DNA of 64,000 bases from assembly GCF_000250655.1 (NCBI RefSeq), contig NC_016935.1, positions 1,816,001 through 1,880,000 on the forward strand. The letters run 5' to 3'. How positions within the stretch are numbered: position 1 is the first letter of the stretch; every line of letters begins with the position of its first letter. The notes under the pieces were generated by a model. The model did no database searches. It saw nothing but the letters and a program-made list of their open reading frames with translations, and was not told the origin of the DNA. This document shows positions 54,318 through 63,122 of the stretch, in pieces. Both the position numbers and the translations under genes were made by a program. The stretch is from Paenibacillus mucilaginosus 3016. Lineage in GTDB: Bacteria > Bacillota > Bacilli > Paenibacillales > NBRC-103111.

Positions 54318-57113
54318 ATGCGGAATCGCTTCTGGATGGTCGTCATGGGAATGCTGGTTGTACTTCTGCTTCCCCTGCAGGCACGGGCCCAAGAAGACAT
54401 GCAGCTGGAGATTCGGGAACCCAGCGCAGGAGGGTCCTACAGCAAGGAACTGCCGTTAACGGTATGGGTTACCTCCGCTTATGAAGTAACCGAGGTGGTT
54501 GCCCATGTGGAGGGCAGGGAAACCAAGCTCAGCGCGCTGTGCGGGAATGGCTGCACGTCCTATTCCGGCACCCTTGCGCTGGATGGTCTCCCTTATGGCG
54601 AGCTGACCCTGGTCGTAAGAGCGGCCAACCTGATGAATCAGCACACGGAGACCCAGCTGAAATTCTATCATAACGCCACTCCGCAGGTGGAGCTTACGGT
54701 ACCGATCGAGAATCACGAAGTCGTAAGAGGCCCCCTTCATCTTGCCGTGAGAGCTGCCGATGAGGACGGTGTGAACCGTTTCCTGGTCCGCATTCCCGAG
54801 CTGAACATCTTTGACCCGTATCCTCAAGAAGGGGCGGAAGCCGAGGCCGTGCTGGACCGGACCTTGGATCTTCAAGCCTACAACGGACAGAGCGTGACCT
54901 TGCTCGTCACGGCCTTCGATACCCGCAACCAGGGGACGGAGATCCGAAGGACCTTACATATTGAGATGGGTCCGAATCTGACGCCGGTAGAGCATGCGTC
55001 CGGCAGAATCTTGGATATGGACAGCGAACGGCTGCTCTATCTTTCCAATCCTAACTCCCTTGTCATCCAACAGAGGTCCGACCGAACCGAAACCGAGATC
55101 TGGAAGGACGAAGCGAATCCGGTGGTGCAGGCTTATCTGACTCCCGCGGGTGCTTTGTTCACCGTGACTCACGAGCCGAATGACACGCCTGTAACCGAAC
55201 ACCAGGCCTATCTTTTCCATGACGGGCAGCTGACCCGGCTGACAGGGGAAGACCATCCCCGGGACACTGTCTATGTCATTCCTCCGAAGGACGGGTTTGC
55301 CGTATACACCAAGAGCGGAGCTTCTTATCTCGTTAACACCTTGACAGGTGAGCGCCAGCTTCTGCCGGAGAGAGGAACGGCTTTCCATCTGCTCAGCGCG
55401 GGTACCCTGCTCTATCACAATGGTCAGGCGATGATTCGCAGGGACGTGACCGGTAAGGAAGAGACAGCCGTTCCGGAAGTCTTTCTCCGGGACATTGTCA
55501 GCGACGGGCAGGTCATTCTGTTCAGTACGGATTACACCATTAACAAGGTGGCCGGAGACCAATTTGTGACGCTGTCCCGAACCGACAGCCCGTTAACCGT
55601 TCCCAGGGCTTACCGGGACTACCAGACCAACGGAGGGTGGATCGCATACAACAAGTTTCCTGCACGCCGGGTGACGGATGTATATCTGCAATCTCCCGAG
55701 GGGGCGGAGAAGCGGCTGACGTTCTTCGGCACCGCAACAGCCATTGACTATTTGGCCCCTGACGGAACGGTATCTTACAAAGCCAATGGAAAAACCTACA
55801 TCCACCCCGCAGGCAGCGAGCAGGGAACTTATGCCGCTTCCGCCGGCGGCAGGACGGTGTATATGGACGGGCAGTGGTACAAGCTGTTCGGCAATACCGT
55901 GTTCCAGATGCAGAGCGGTCCGGCGGACACGTCCGCACCGCAATGGCCTGCAGGCGAGCCGCTCACTTCCACGGATGTGAAGGCGAGCGAAGCTTCCCTG
56001 AGCTGGCAGCCTGCAACGGACAATGTGGGCGTGAAGCTGTACAACATCTATGTCGGCGGCCAGCTTACCGCTTCGGTGCCGGGTACGCAGACGAGCTACA
56101 CCCTGACGGGGCTCACCCCATCTACAGCCTATGAGGTGAAGGTGGAAGCGGTGGACGCGGCAGGCAACGCAAGCGCGGCCAGCCCTGTCATTACCGTAAC
56201 AACCCTGAAGGAAGTGCCTGCGGAGCAGGCCCCGTACTGGAACGATCCGGCGGGCGCGCTGACGGTGTCCGGCGTAACGTACGACAGTGTGCAGCTGCAG
56301 TGGCAGCATGCCGTTGATCCGACAGGCATAGCGAAGTATTCCCTGTGGAAGGGCAGCGAGCTGCTCCACACGGTAAGCGGGGAAGTATACAGCTACCGCG
56401 TCACCGGTTTGCTGCCAGGCACCTCTTATACCTTCTCGGTGTCGGCTGAGAATCCGGCAGGCCTTGTCAGCCTGAACAACCCTACCGTGACCGCCGTGAC
56501 CTACGGGAATGGAGGCGGAGAGCCGCTGCCGGGCGGCAAGCTGTCCCTGCAGCTGAAGCAGGGGATGCTCAAGGTGGGCAGCGTGGCGGAAGTCACAGTG
56601 CGCGCCGATCAGGCTTCGGATCTGTACGCCTTCCTGACGAAGGTGCAGTATGACCCGTCGAAGCTGAGACTGGGGCAGGTGCTTCTCGCCGGTGAATTCG
56701 GCAAGGAGGGGACATCCGCCACCCTCACGAACTATGTGAACCAGGCAGCGGGCCGCGTGCAGTTGACCGGTTCCCTGCTGGGGCAGCAGGCGGGCAAGAG
56801 CGGCTCCGTGCCGCTGGTCGTGCTCAAATTCGTTGTCCTTCAGAACGGCCCGGCGACCGTCGGCTTGACGCCGGAGACTTCCATCGCGGACAGCGAGGGG
56901 AATGTGGTGAAGCTGACCGAGCCGGTGCAGCTTCAGCTGCAGATCGGCGGCAAGGATTTTGACGGGGATGGCAGGGTGGCGCTCAGCGATCTTGTCCTGA
57001 TCGCCGGGCACTATGGCGAAGGGGCCGAATCGGGCTTTGACCTGAACCATAACGGCAGAGTGGACCTCAGCGATATTCAGGCGGTTGCGAACGAGATCGC
57101 CGCAGCGGAGTAA
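54318..57113 (+). CDS. Secreted protein with FnIII pair, cohesin-like and dockerin-like modules
   Basis: 931 residues. Signal peptide (about 1-24, ending LQARA), an unassigned region with Ig-like and beta-propeller-like character (about 30-530), two fibronectin type III modules (about 540-635 and 645-735), a cohesin-like module (about 745-875: GSVAEVTVRADQ, VQYDPSKLRLG), and a C-terminal dockerin-type double calcium loop (DFDGDGRVALSDL and DLNHNGRVDLSDI). It probably works outside the cell or on the surface. Having both a cohesin-like and a dockerin-like module could allow self-assembly. Ligand unknown. Confidence 0.8.
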   Translation: MRNRFWMVVMGMLVVLLLPLQARAQEDMQLEIREPSAGGSYSKELPLTVWVTSAYEVTEVVAHVEGRETKLSALCGNGCTSYSGTLALDGLPYGELTLVVRAANLMNQHTETQLKFYHNATPQVELTVPIENHEVVRGPLHLAVRAADEDGVNRFLVRIPELNIFDPYPQEGAEAEAVLDRTLDLQAYNGQSVTLLVTAFDTRNQGTEIRRTLHIEMGPNLTPVEHASGRILDMDSERLLYLSNPNSLVIQQRSDRTETEIWKDEANPVVQAYLTPAGALFTVTHEPNDTPVTEHQAYLFHDGQLTRLTGEDHPRDTVYVIPPKDGFAVYTKSGASYLVNTLTGERQLLPERGTAFHLLSAGTLLYHNGQAMIRRDVTGKEETAVPEVFLRDIVSDGQVILFSTDYTINKVAGDQFVTLSRTDSPLTVPRAYRDYQTNGGWIAYNKFPARRVTDVYLQSPEGAEKRLTFFGTATAIDYLAPDGTVSYKANGKTYIHPAGSEQGTYAASAGGRTVYMDGQWYKLFGNTVFQMQSGPADTSAPQWPAGEPLTSTDVKASEASLSWQPATDNVGVKLYNIYVGGQLTASVPGTQTSYTLTGLTPSTAYEVKVEAVDAAGNASAASPVITVTTLKEVPAEQAPYWNDPAGALTVSGVTYDSVQLQWQHAVDPTGIAKYSLWKGSELLHTVSGEVYSYRVTGLLPGTSYTFSVSAENPAGLVSLNNPTVTAVTYGNGGGEPLPGGKLSLQLKQGMLKVGSVAEVTVRADQASDLYAFLTKVQYDPSKLRLGQVLLAGEFGKEGTSATLTNYVNQAAGRVQLTGSLLGQQAGKSGSVPLVVLKFVVLQNGPATVGLTPETSIADSEGNVVKLTEPVQLQLQIGGKDFDGDGRVALSDLVLIAGHYGEGAESGFDLNHNGRVDLSDIQAVANEIAAAE

Positions 57114-57128
57114 TTGGTTTTGACACTT

Positions 57129-57167
57129 GGGCTGTTCCCTGTCATTGCTGACGGGAGCAGCCCTTTT
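57129..57167 (+). terminator. Terminator of the FnIII-cohesin-dockerin gene
   Basis: GGGCTGTTCCC / GGGAGCAGCCC stem followed by TTTTCTTT. Confidence 0.75.
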
Positions 57168-57246
57168 CTTTGAAATACCAGAAAGTATAAATAAGAATGG
57201 ACAATAGTGGAAAACTAAAGCAACAACGCTGCACCTGGAGGAACCC

Positions 57247-58236
57247 ATGAAATCGGTACCCGAACGACAAAGCTGGATGGATCTCGTCAAAAAAGGAAAC
57301 AAGTCTTCCGCCGTCGCCATGGCCGGCAATGCCGTGATCGCGGGAACGAAGGCGGTGGCCGCCGCCTGGAGCGGAAGCGGAGCCATGTTCGCTTCGGCCA
57401 TGCACTCCCTGGCTGATGCCATCAACCAGGGCTTCGTCTTTATTGGCAGCGTGCTCGCCGAGAAGAAGCCGACGCGCCAATTCCCTACCGGCTTCGGGCG
57501 GGTAATCAACATCTTCTGCATGATCGCTGTTATCGTGGTGACGGTGATGGCTTATGAAACGATCCGGGAAGGGTGGCATCTGATCCAGCATCCCGTGGAG
57601 AGCAGCGGGGGGATTGGGCTGAATGCAGCCGTATTGTTGATTAATCTGGTGATCGACGGAGCGATTCTGGTCAAAGTCATGAAGGAGATTGCTGCGGAAG
57701 CGAGGGTCGAAGCCCGCGGCTTCGGTGTCATGGCCAGCAGTTTCAAGAACGTGGGCCGAGCGGCGCCGCCTACCCGGCTGGTCTTCTACGAAGACCTGGT
57801 CGCCGTCTCGGGTGCGCTGCTCGCGATGATCGCCGTGGTGGTCACGGCGCTGACTGCCTTTGACGCCGTTGACGGCGTCGTCACCATCCTGATCGGCCTG
57901 CTGATGGTCGGTGTGGCGTTCCGCGTCGGCTACGACAACATGATCGGCCTGATCGGCGTGGCCGCCCCGAAGGAGGTGGAGGACAAGGTGGCCGCCATCA
58001 TCTTTGGCGAACGGTCGGTCACGGATATTTTCCAGATGCGTATCCTGCAGGAAGGGCGCTATTACCATGTGGAGGGCCTGATTGAATTGGAGCCCGGGCT
58101 GTCGCTGGCCGACGCGGACGACATCAAGTTCAAGGTTCGGGACAAGCTGCTTCGGGATACCGACATTGCTGACGTCACGCTCGGCATACTCGAAGATAAC
58201 GGAGTAAGGAACTGGGTTCCGGCGGAGAGCCGGTAG
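57247..58236 (+). CDS. Cation diffusion facilitator family transporter
   Basis: Divalent-metal/proton antiporter of 329 residues. Six predicted helices, with the first metal motif HSLADAINQ in helix 2 and FYEDLVA in helix 5, then a cytoplasmic C-terminal domain (about 240-320). The helix-5 motif differs from the usual HxxxD, so the metal is uncertain. GGAGGAACCC precedes ATG 57247. Monocistronic. Confidence 0.85.
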   Translation: MKSVPERQSWMDLVKKGNKSSAVAMAGNAVIAGTKAVAAAWSGSGAMFASAMHSLADAINQGFVFIGSVLAEKKPTRQFPTGFGRVINIFCMIAVIVVTVMAYETIREGWHLIQHPVESSGGIGLNAAVLLINLVIDGAILVKVMKEIAAEARVEARGFGVMASSFKNVGRAAPPTRLVFYEDLVAVSGALLAMIAVVVTALTAFDAVDGVVTILIGLLMVGVAFRVGYDNMIGLIGVAAPKEVEDKVAAIIFGERSVTDIFQMRILQEGRYYHVEGLIELEPGLSLADADDIKFKVRDKLLRDTDIADVTLGILEDNGVRNWVPAESR

Positions 58237-58362
58237 GCTGGAGTGGAAGATCGCCGAGATGGTAGTGGCGGTCTTTTTTTGTGTTGGATGTATGGGGATT
58301 TCCTCGCATTTGCTGTATATTGGGAGAAGGAAATAAGGCCAAGATGCGGAGGAACCGGCGTT

Positions 58363-58923
58363 ATGGAGATTGCAATAGAGTTGGCGTCCGAATGGGACAT
58401 CCGGCGGTTAGGACACAGCGAGGTCCCGGACATCGTGACTCTCATGGAGGACGTGGTGTCCCGGCTGCCTTCGCAGGATCTGTTTGCTGTCGACGACGCA
58501 GCTTACCTGTATGCACACGTGGAAGAGCACGGGGAGATCTACGGGGCCTACCTGAACGGGACGCTTGCCGCGTACACAGTGCTCGCGTTTCCTGGGCCTG
58601 GGGAAGGCAACCTCGGAAGGGAGCTTGGAGTACCGGAGCAGGAGCTGGCGTATGTCGCCGTGCTGGATGCCACCATCGTGCACGAATCGGTACGCGGCAG
58701 GGGACTGCAGCGGTATTTTCATGACCTGCGTGAACGGCGCGCAGTGGAGAGAGGCTTCCGCTATCTGTATTCGACGGTTCACCCGGAGAATCGGGCGAGC
58801 ATCCGGAATCTGGAGGCGAAGGGGTTCACTCTTGAATGTACCCGGCCCATGTACGGCGGCAAGCCCAGGCATTGTTACGTCAAGCGGATCGTGGAGCATG
58901 CAGGAGTCCGGAGGTTATCTTGA
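58363..58923 (+). CDS. GNAT-family N-acetyltransferase
   Basis: 186 residues with the acetyl-CoA motif VHESVRGRGLQRYFHDL near 105-122 and a C-terminal STVHPENRASIRNLEAKGF stretch typical of the fold (motif NRASIRNLEAKGF). Substrate unknown. I place the start at ATG 58363 after GGAGG; the frame is open upstream without a ribosome site. Followed 65 bp later by a Nudix gene in the same direction. Confidence 0.8.
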   Translation: MEIAIELASEWDIRRLGHSEVPDIVTLMEDVVSRLPSQDLFAVDDAAYLYAHVEEHGEIYGAYLNGTLAAYTVLAFPGPGEGNLGRELGVPEQELAYVAVLDATIVHESVRGRGLQRYFHDLRERRAVERGFRYLYSTVHPENRASIRNLEAKGFTLECTRPMYGGKPRHCYVKRIVEHAGVRRLS

Positions 58924-58988
58924 CAGGAGCAGCTGCCGCGGCTGCTGCTTTCTTGTTATTTTATGAAACAGGATAAGGAGATCGTCTT

Positions 58989-59405
58989 GTGCAGGGATAT
59001 AACGTTCTTATGATTTTCAGTCCGGATATGGAGCAGCTGCTCCTGTGCAAGCGCCGGAAGGATCCTTACAAGGGATTAAGTAATTTGGTAGGAGGCAAAA
59101 TTGAGCCTGGGGAGGCTGGGATCGAAGCGGCCTACAGGGAGCTGGCGGAGGAAACGGGCATTACCAGGGAGCATCTTATCCTGCACCATGTCATGGATTT
59201 CACTTACTATTTGCAGCACTGCTATGTTGAAGTTTACGCCGGCCGGTTGAAGCGGGAGGTCGAGGCAGCCGGTGACGAGAACGAGCTGTACTGGAGTGAT
59301 TTGACCCAAGATTTCTTTGACATGACCCTGTTCGCAGGCGAGGGAAATATCGGCCATATGATCGAGCAGGTGAAGATGAACCGGAGTCTGTTTCTTAAAG
59401 ATTGA
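58989..59405 (+). CDS. Nudix hydrolase
   Basis: 138-residue pyrophosphohydrolase acting on a nucleoside diphosphate linked to another moiety. The Nudix box is complete (GGKIEPGE...RELAEETGI, residues about 36-58). GTG 58989 follows AAGGAG. Substrate unknown; it resembles MutT-type house-cleaning enzymes. A hairpin without a strong T-run (59449-59480) follows and may terminate it. Confidence 0.85.
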   Translation: MQGYNVLMIFSPDMEQLLLCKRRKDPYKGLSNLVGGKIEPGEAGIEAAYRELAEETGITREHLILHHVMDFTYYLQHCYVEVYAGRLKREVEAAGDENELYWSDLTQDFFDMTLFAGEGNIGHMIEQVKMNRSLFLKD

Positions 59406-59520
59406 AAAGTGCTGCCTAGATGCAGACAGGATCTCCAAAGCAGCAAGGCGCAAGGCTGCCGGCATACCGGCAGCTTGCTTGCGTTCCTCCCACAGCTGAA
59501 TGGAACGATAGGTGAAAATG

Positions 59521-59624
59521 ACAGGAGCAGAGCGCACTGATACGCTCCCCTTACAGTTACAGGTTTTTTATTATTTCACCTGTCTACCGTATGGGGAGCG
59601 TATCACGCGGCAGCTGCTCCCTGT
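59521..59624. repeat. 104-nt nested palindrome
   Basis: Three nested arms: ACAGGAGCAG / CTGCTCCCTGT (one bulge), TGATACGCTCCCC / GGGGAGCGTATCA (13 bp, perfect), and ACAGGT / ACCTGT around a T-rich loop. It lies in the 536-bp gap between the Nudix and collagen-like genes. MITE-like element or structured RNA. Confidence 0.65.
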
Positions 59625-59712
59625 GTTTACTAAATAACGGCCAGGTTTACCACCTCACTGTTTTTAGTAATATGTAGCTTAGGGGGGAAACATCGAGAAG
59701 GAGTTATGCAGG

Positions 59713-59958
59713 ATGATCTCCCTAAAAGTTGTCATTACCTTATTAGAAAGGTGGCATTTGCTACAGAACCATCGTCCCCAAAAGGGATCTATGGATGTCT
59801 ATGTTGTTTGGACTCGTCAAGGCCCGGAGGCTGCGCAAATGAGAGGTGTCCGCTGCGGCTCTTCCCCCTCTATTTGTGCAAACCTCCTCCCGATTTATCG
59901 ACTGAAGCTGCCCTCCATGTTTCACATATGGGGATTTTTGGCTAGCTCAATCTCTTGA
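59713..59958 (+). CDS. Possible small protein, doubtful
   Basis: 81-codon frame with AAGGAG 9 bp before ATG 59713, no recognisable family, and an overlap of 17 bp with the convergent collagen-like gene. Cys- and Pro-containing, one weakly hydrophobic N-terminal stretch. The ribosome site is its only support. Confidence 0.2.
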   Translation: MISLKVVITLLERWHLLQNHRPQKGSMDVYVVWTRQGPEAAQMRGVRCGSSPSICANLLPIYRLKLPSMFHIWGFLASSIS

Positions 59959-61021
59959 TAACAATCGAGGCGTTCACATTGGTTTGTGTACCGCCGGCCA
60001 GCGTCTGCAGGGTAACTGCAGCAGATGAACTATGATTCCTCAGTGTGATTACATCACCGGATGAGAGTGCGGTGATCACCTGCCCCGTGTTTTGCTGCGT
60101 GCCGGCCCCTGAACCGTATACCGTTCCCGGAACCAGAGCGCCATTGCGGAATATGGCGAACTGACTTGGCTCTACACCCGAAGCGGAAAAATTAATCTCA
60201 TAGTTTCCGGCGTCGGTCACCGAAATGGTGCTGGTTCCCGGTGCATGCGTAATGCCAGGCGTCAAAATACCGTTTGAATCAAAGGTAACGTCCGCCTCAA
60301 TCGGAACCACCTGCGCACCCAGGTTGTAAACATATCCGAACTGGGCCAAACCGCCTGCTGGTCCCGCCGGTCCGGTTGCACCTGTTGCTCCTGCCGGCCC
60401 GGTTGCGCCTGTTGCTCCTACAAGTCCTTGGGGTCCAAGAGCTCCAGCCAGTCCCTCAGGTCCAATGGCGCCAATCGCTCCAGCCAATCCTGCCAGTCCT
60501 TGGGGTCCAAGAGCTCCAGCCAGTCCTTCGGGTCCCAGTGCGCCAATGGCACCTACAAGTCCTGCCACACCTTGGGGTCCAAGTGCCCCTGCCAGTCCTT
60601 CGGGTCCCAGTGAGCCGATGGCGCCTACAAGTCCTGCCACCCCTTGGGGTCCAAGAGCTCCAGCCAGTCCTTGGGGTCCCAGTGAGCCAATGGCACCTAC
60701 AAGTCCTGCCACACCTTGGGGCCCAAGCGCTCCAGCCAGTCCTTGGGGTCCCAGTGAGCCAATGGCACCTACAAGTCCAGCCACACCTTGAGGTCCAAGA
60801 GCTCCAGCAAGTCCCCTAGGTCCAGCTTCTGCAATTGCTCCCGCTAGGCCTTGAAGGAATTGCTGTCCATTAAGCGGGGCACGGGACGGTACCCGCACTA
60901 TTTTTTTAATTACAATTTTTTTAATAACCCGAAGACAACGTTTCTTCTTTTTTTCTTTTGGAGGGCACACGATCACCGTTTTCTTTTTACACCGTTTTTT
61001 TCTGTCCAGACAACCCAACAA
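59942..61021 (-). CDS. Collagen-like protein with BclA-type C-terminal domain
   Basis: About 359 residues. A Cys- and Lys/Arg-rich N-terminus (about 1-45: RKKRCKKK, KEKKKKRC) precedes a Gly-X-Y region (about 66-225) made largely of five copies of a 24-residue unit (GPQGLAGALGPQGVAG then LVGAIGSL). The C-terminal domain of about 135 residues resembles the trimerising TNF/C1q-like domain of exosporium BclA. Spore-surface filament is the likely role. TTG 61021 or 61018 fits the GGAGG spacing; the GTG at 61027 overlaps the ribosome site itself. Confidence 0.8.
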   Translation of the reverse strand: MLGCLDRKKRCKKKTVIVCPPKEKKKKRCLRVIKKIVIKKIVRVPSRAPLNGQQFLQGLAGAIAEAGPRGLAGALGPQGVAGLVGAIGSLGPQGLAGALGPQGVAGLVGAIGSLGPQGLAGALGPQGVAGLVGAIGSLGPEGLAGALGPQGVAGLVGAIGALGPEGLAGALGPQGLAGLAGAIGAIGPEGLAGALGPQGLVGATGATGPAGATGATGPAGPAGGLAQFGYVYNLGAQVVPIEADVTFDSNGILTPGITHAPGTSTISVTDAGNYEINFSASGVEPSQFAIFRNGALVPGTVYGSGAGTQQNTGQVITALSSGDVITLRNHSSSAAVTLQTLAGGTQTNVNASIVIKRLS

Positions 61022-61269
61022 CGACACCTCCCTATAAGATGGTTCAGTGTACGTGAGTCGTTTGTTTTAAGCATGGACTAATAACCGGGTAGCAGCTAGA
61101 CTAAAAACCATTTTTTAGAATATTGAGTTTATAAACTGACGAATCGGAAGGTAGCAGTTGATGAAATGAGAAATCCAGGCCCTTCTCCTTGGTTTACATC
61201 AAGCTCTGGATGTACGGTGATCATATGGGGGGTATGGCATACTGGAAACGTTAGTTCAATGAAGCATTC

Positions 61270-61300
61270 GGCTGCCGGTTATGGTCCGGCAGCCTTTTTT
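61270..61300 (+). terminator. Terminator-like hairpin without an obvious gene
   Basis: Perfect 9-bp stem GGCTGCCGG / CCGGCAGCC with 7-nt loop and T6. No plus-strand gene is recognisable between 61028 and 61270; a small RNA could end here. Confidence 0.55.
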
Positions 61301-61413
61301 CCTAAAGGAGGGGTTAAAAGCTGAGTCGCTTCATGTACATAGGTCATCGCATCATATCACCTATAACTTATTTGTACTGAAGAATATACGCACATATAAG
61401 TGATACCTGAAAG

Positions 61414-61454
61414 AAGGGGATGCTCTCCAGATTTTGTGATAGGGGCATCCCCTT
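61414..61454. terminator. Hairpin left of the insertion element
   Basis: AAGGGGATGC / GCATCCCCTT, perfect 10-bp stem, 21-nt loop, TT tail. Nothing else is evident in 61300-61520. Confidence 0.45.
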
Positions 61455-61527
61455 TTGGTGATTTTCATTAAGTTAACGGGCAGCATTCCTATTATGAGCA
61501 AATACGAGGTTTGAGAAATAAAAAGAC

Positions 61528-61593
61528 TCCTTGGTACGATGTTTACGGGTCCCAGAGCTCGCCAGCGACCGGATCCAAAAACAAACCAAGGAG
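61528..61593 (+). promoter_or_regulatory. Hairpin that can mask the transposase ribosome site
   Basis: CTCCTTGGT (61528-61536) is fully complementary to ACCAAGGAG (61585-61593), and the right arm contains the AAGGAG ribosome site of the transposase. Confidence 0.5.
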
Positions 61594-61601
61594 ACTACAA
61601 G

Positions 61602-62888
61602 ATGAATTCTACTCAAAATGAACGTATTAATCAAATCACTTCTTCTACCTTAATTGTCGGAGTGGACATCGCAAAATTCAATCATGTGGCCCGGGCACAA
61701 GACTACCGCGGAGTCGAGTTCGGAAAGCCAATCACGTTTGGAAACACCCGGGAAGGCTTTGAATTGTTCGTAGGCTGGTACCAAAAGATTGCGACTGCAC
61801 AAGGGTTCTAGGACGTCATAGTCGGCATGGAGCCGACCGGCCACTACTGGCTAAATCTTGCTCATTACCTAAGGGAGAATCACGTGAAGTACGGTATTGT
61901 GAATCCACTGCACGTGAAAAAAAGTAAAGAGCTTGATGACAATTCTCCTTCGAAGAATGACATGAAGGATGCGAAAGTTATTGCACAGCTGGTCAAAGAC
62001 GGGAGATACGCCATACCCCATCTTCCTCAGGGCATTTATGCTGAACTGAGGGAGGCGATGAAAATTCGCGATCACCTGACCACTGACCTTTGCGTTGTAC
62101 AAGCACGTGTCCATAACTGGCTGGACCGGTATTTCCCAGAGTTCCTTACGGTATTTAAGGATTGGGAGTGCAAGTCAGCCATCCAAATGCTCAGTCTATA
62201 TCTACTGCCGCACGAGCTTGCTTGCGTATCGGATGAAACCCTGCTTAAGCACCTGAGAGAAGCCGCAAAGCGTGGGCTGGGTCTAGGCCGCATCCAGATG
62301 CTTAAGGCAGCAGCTAGCCGTTCTGTGGGCATACGAGACGGTTCAGAGCTGGCGAAAATGGAGCTAAAGCTGCTGCTAACCCAGCACCAATGGTTCCAAT
62401 GCAAACTCGAAGAACTGGAAACGAAATTGGATGGATTACTGACACAGATCCCTTATGTGGAGCAAGTGCTGGCCATTAAAGGAGTTGGCAGAGACACCGT
62501 CGCAGGATTTCTTGCTGAGGTAGGCGACATTAGCCAGTATCGCCACCCCAAGCAGATCACGAAGCTCGCTGGATTGAATTTAAAAACAAATTCGTCAGGC
62601 ACACACAATGGACAAACGAAAATCACGAAGAGAGGCCGCAAGCGCCTACGTGCCTTGCTGTTCAGAGTCATCATGCCATTGGTCTCTAAAAATACAGCCT
62701 TCCGAGCCTTGCACCAGTACTACACGAAAAGGTCGGTAAATCCATTGAAAAAGATGCAATCGCTCATCGCTTTATGTAACAAATTGATTCGGATCTTGTT
62801 CGGTATATTGAAAAAGGGACATGAATTTAGGGAAGAAAAGATGCTGCAGGATATCCCCCGAATGGCAGAATTACCACAAGCAGCTTAA
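61602..62888 (+). pseudogene. IS110-family DEDD transposase with in-frame amber codon
   Basis: 428-codon frame. N-terminal RuvC-like DEDD domain: Asp in VGVDIAKFNH, Glu in GMEPTGHYW, Asp pair in NDMKDAKVIAQL. C-terminal Transposase_20 domain with the Ser region LKTNSSGT and KITKRGRKRLRALL. Codon 70 is TAG (61809-61811); the same frame continues immediately with DVIVGMEPTG, so only a nonsense change separates the parts. The TAG removes the Glu and all later residues unless it is suppressed. ATG 61602 has AAGGAG 8 bp upstream. Reinitiation at ATG 61827 would give 353 residues lacking the first Asp. Confidence 0.88.
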
Positions 62889-63122
62889 TTATAGCGATTT
62901 TTTGGAAGCTTTGCCCTAAGCAATAACAGACAACAAAAGCACGGATGAGTCGGAAAGGCACTATCCATACGGACAAAGATCCTGCCGGGCAGCATATCCG
63001 ACCTCCACCTCATGGACAGGTTAAATGAAGGAATGTGGGAGCGTAGACTCTGTGAGACGTGGGAGGTTTCACCGCCATGAGCACATGTGGAGATCCAAAG
63101 GTGCAACCATACTTTACCAAGG
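62889..63122 (+). ncRNA. Candidate bridge RNA (seekRNA) region of the IS110 element
   Basis: The gene-free right flank is compact and structured: GTCGGA (62949) pairs with TCCGAC (62997) around an inner CTGC-CGG-GCAG hairpin, and GTGGGAG recurs at 63035 and 63059. IS1111-group elements encode their target-guiding RNA in this flank. Assigned by position and structure only. Confidence 0.35.

Larger units (their letters stand above)
61530..63122 (+). mobile_element. IS110-family (IS1111-like) insertion sequence
   Basis: About 1.6 kb bounded by the inverted pair CCTTGGTA (61530-61537) and TACCAAGG (63115-63122). It holds one DEDD transposase gene, a short left flank (about 70 bp) and a long right flank (about 230 bp). 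Short left end, long right end and subterminal inverted repeats are traits of the IS1111 subgroup. The outer limits are not exact because IS110 elements leave no reliable target duplication. AGACTCCTT occurs at both sides (61526 and 63155). Confidence 0.65.

Noticed and set aside
60376..60819. Plus-strand frames of 60-147 codons with Pro/Gln/Ser repeats
   Set aside because: They are mirror images of the collagen-like repeats on the minus strand and have no independent start signals.
61166..61324. 52-codon frame left of the insertion element
   Set aside because: No ribosome site, and it runs through the stem and T-run of a terminator hairpin; no family resemblance.
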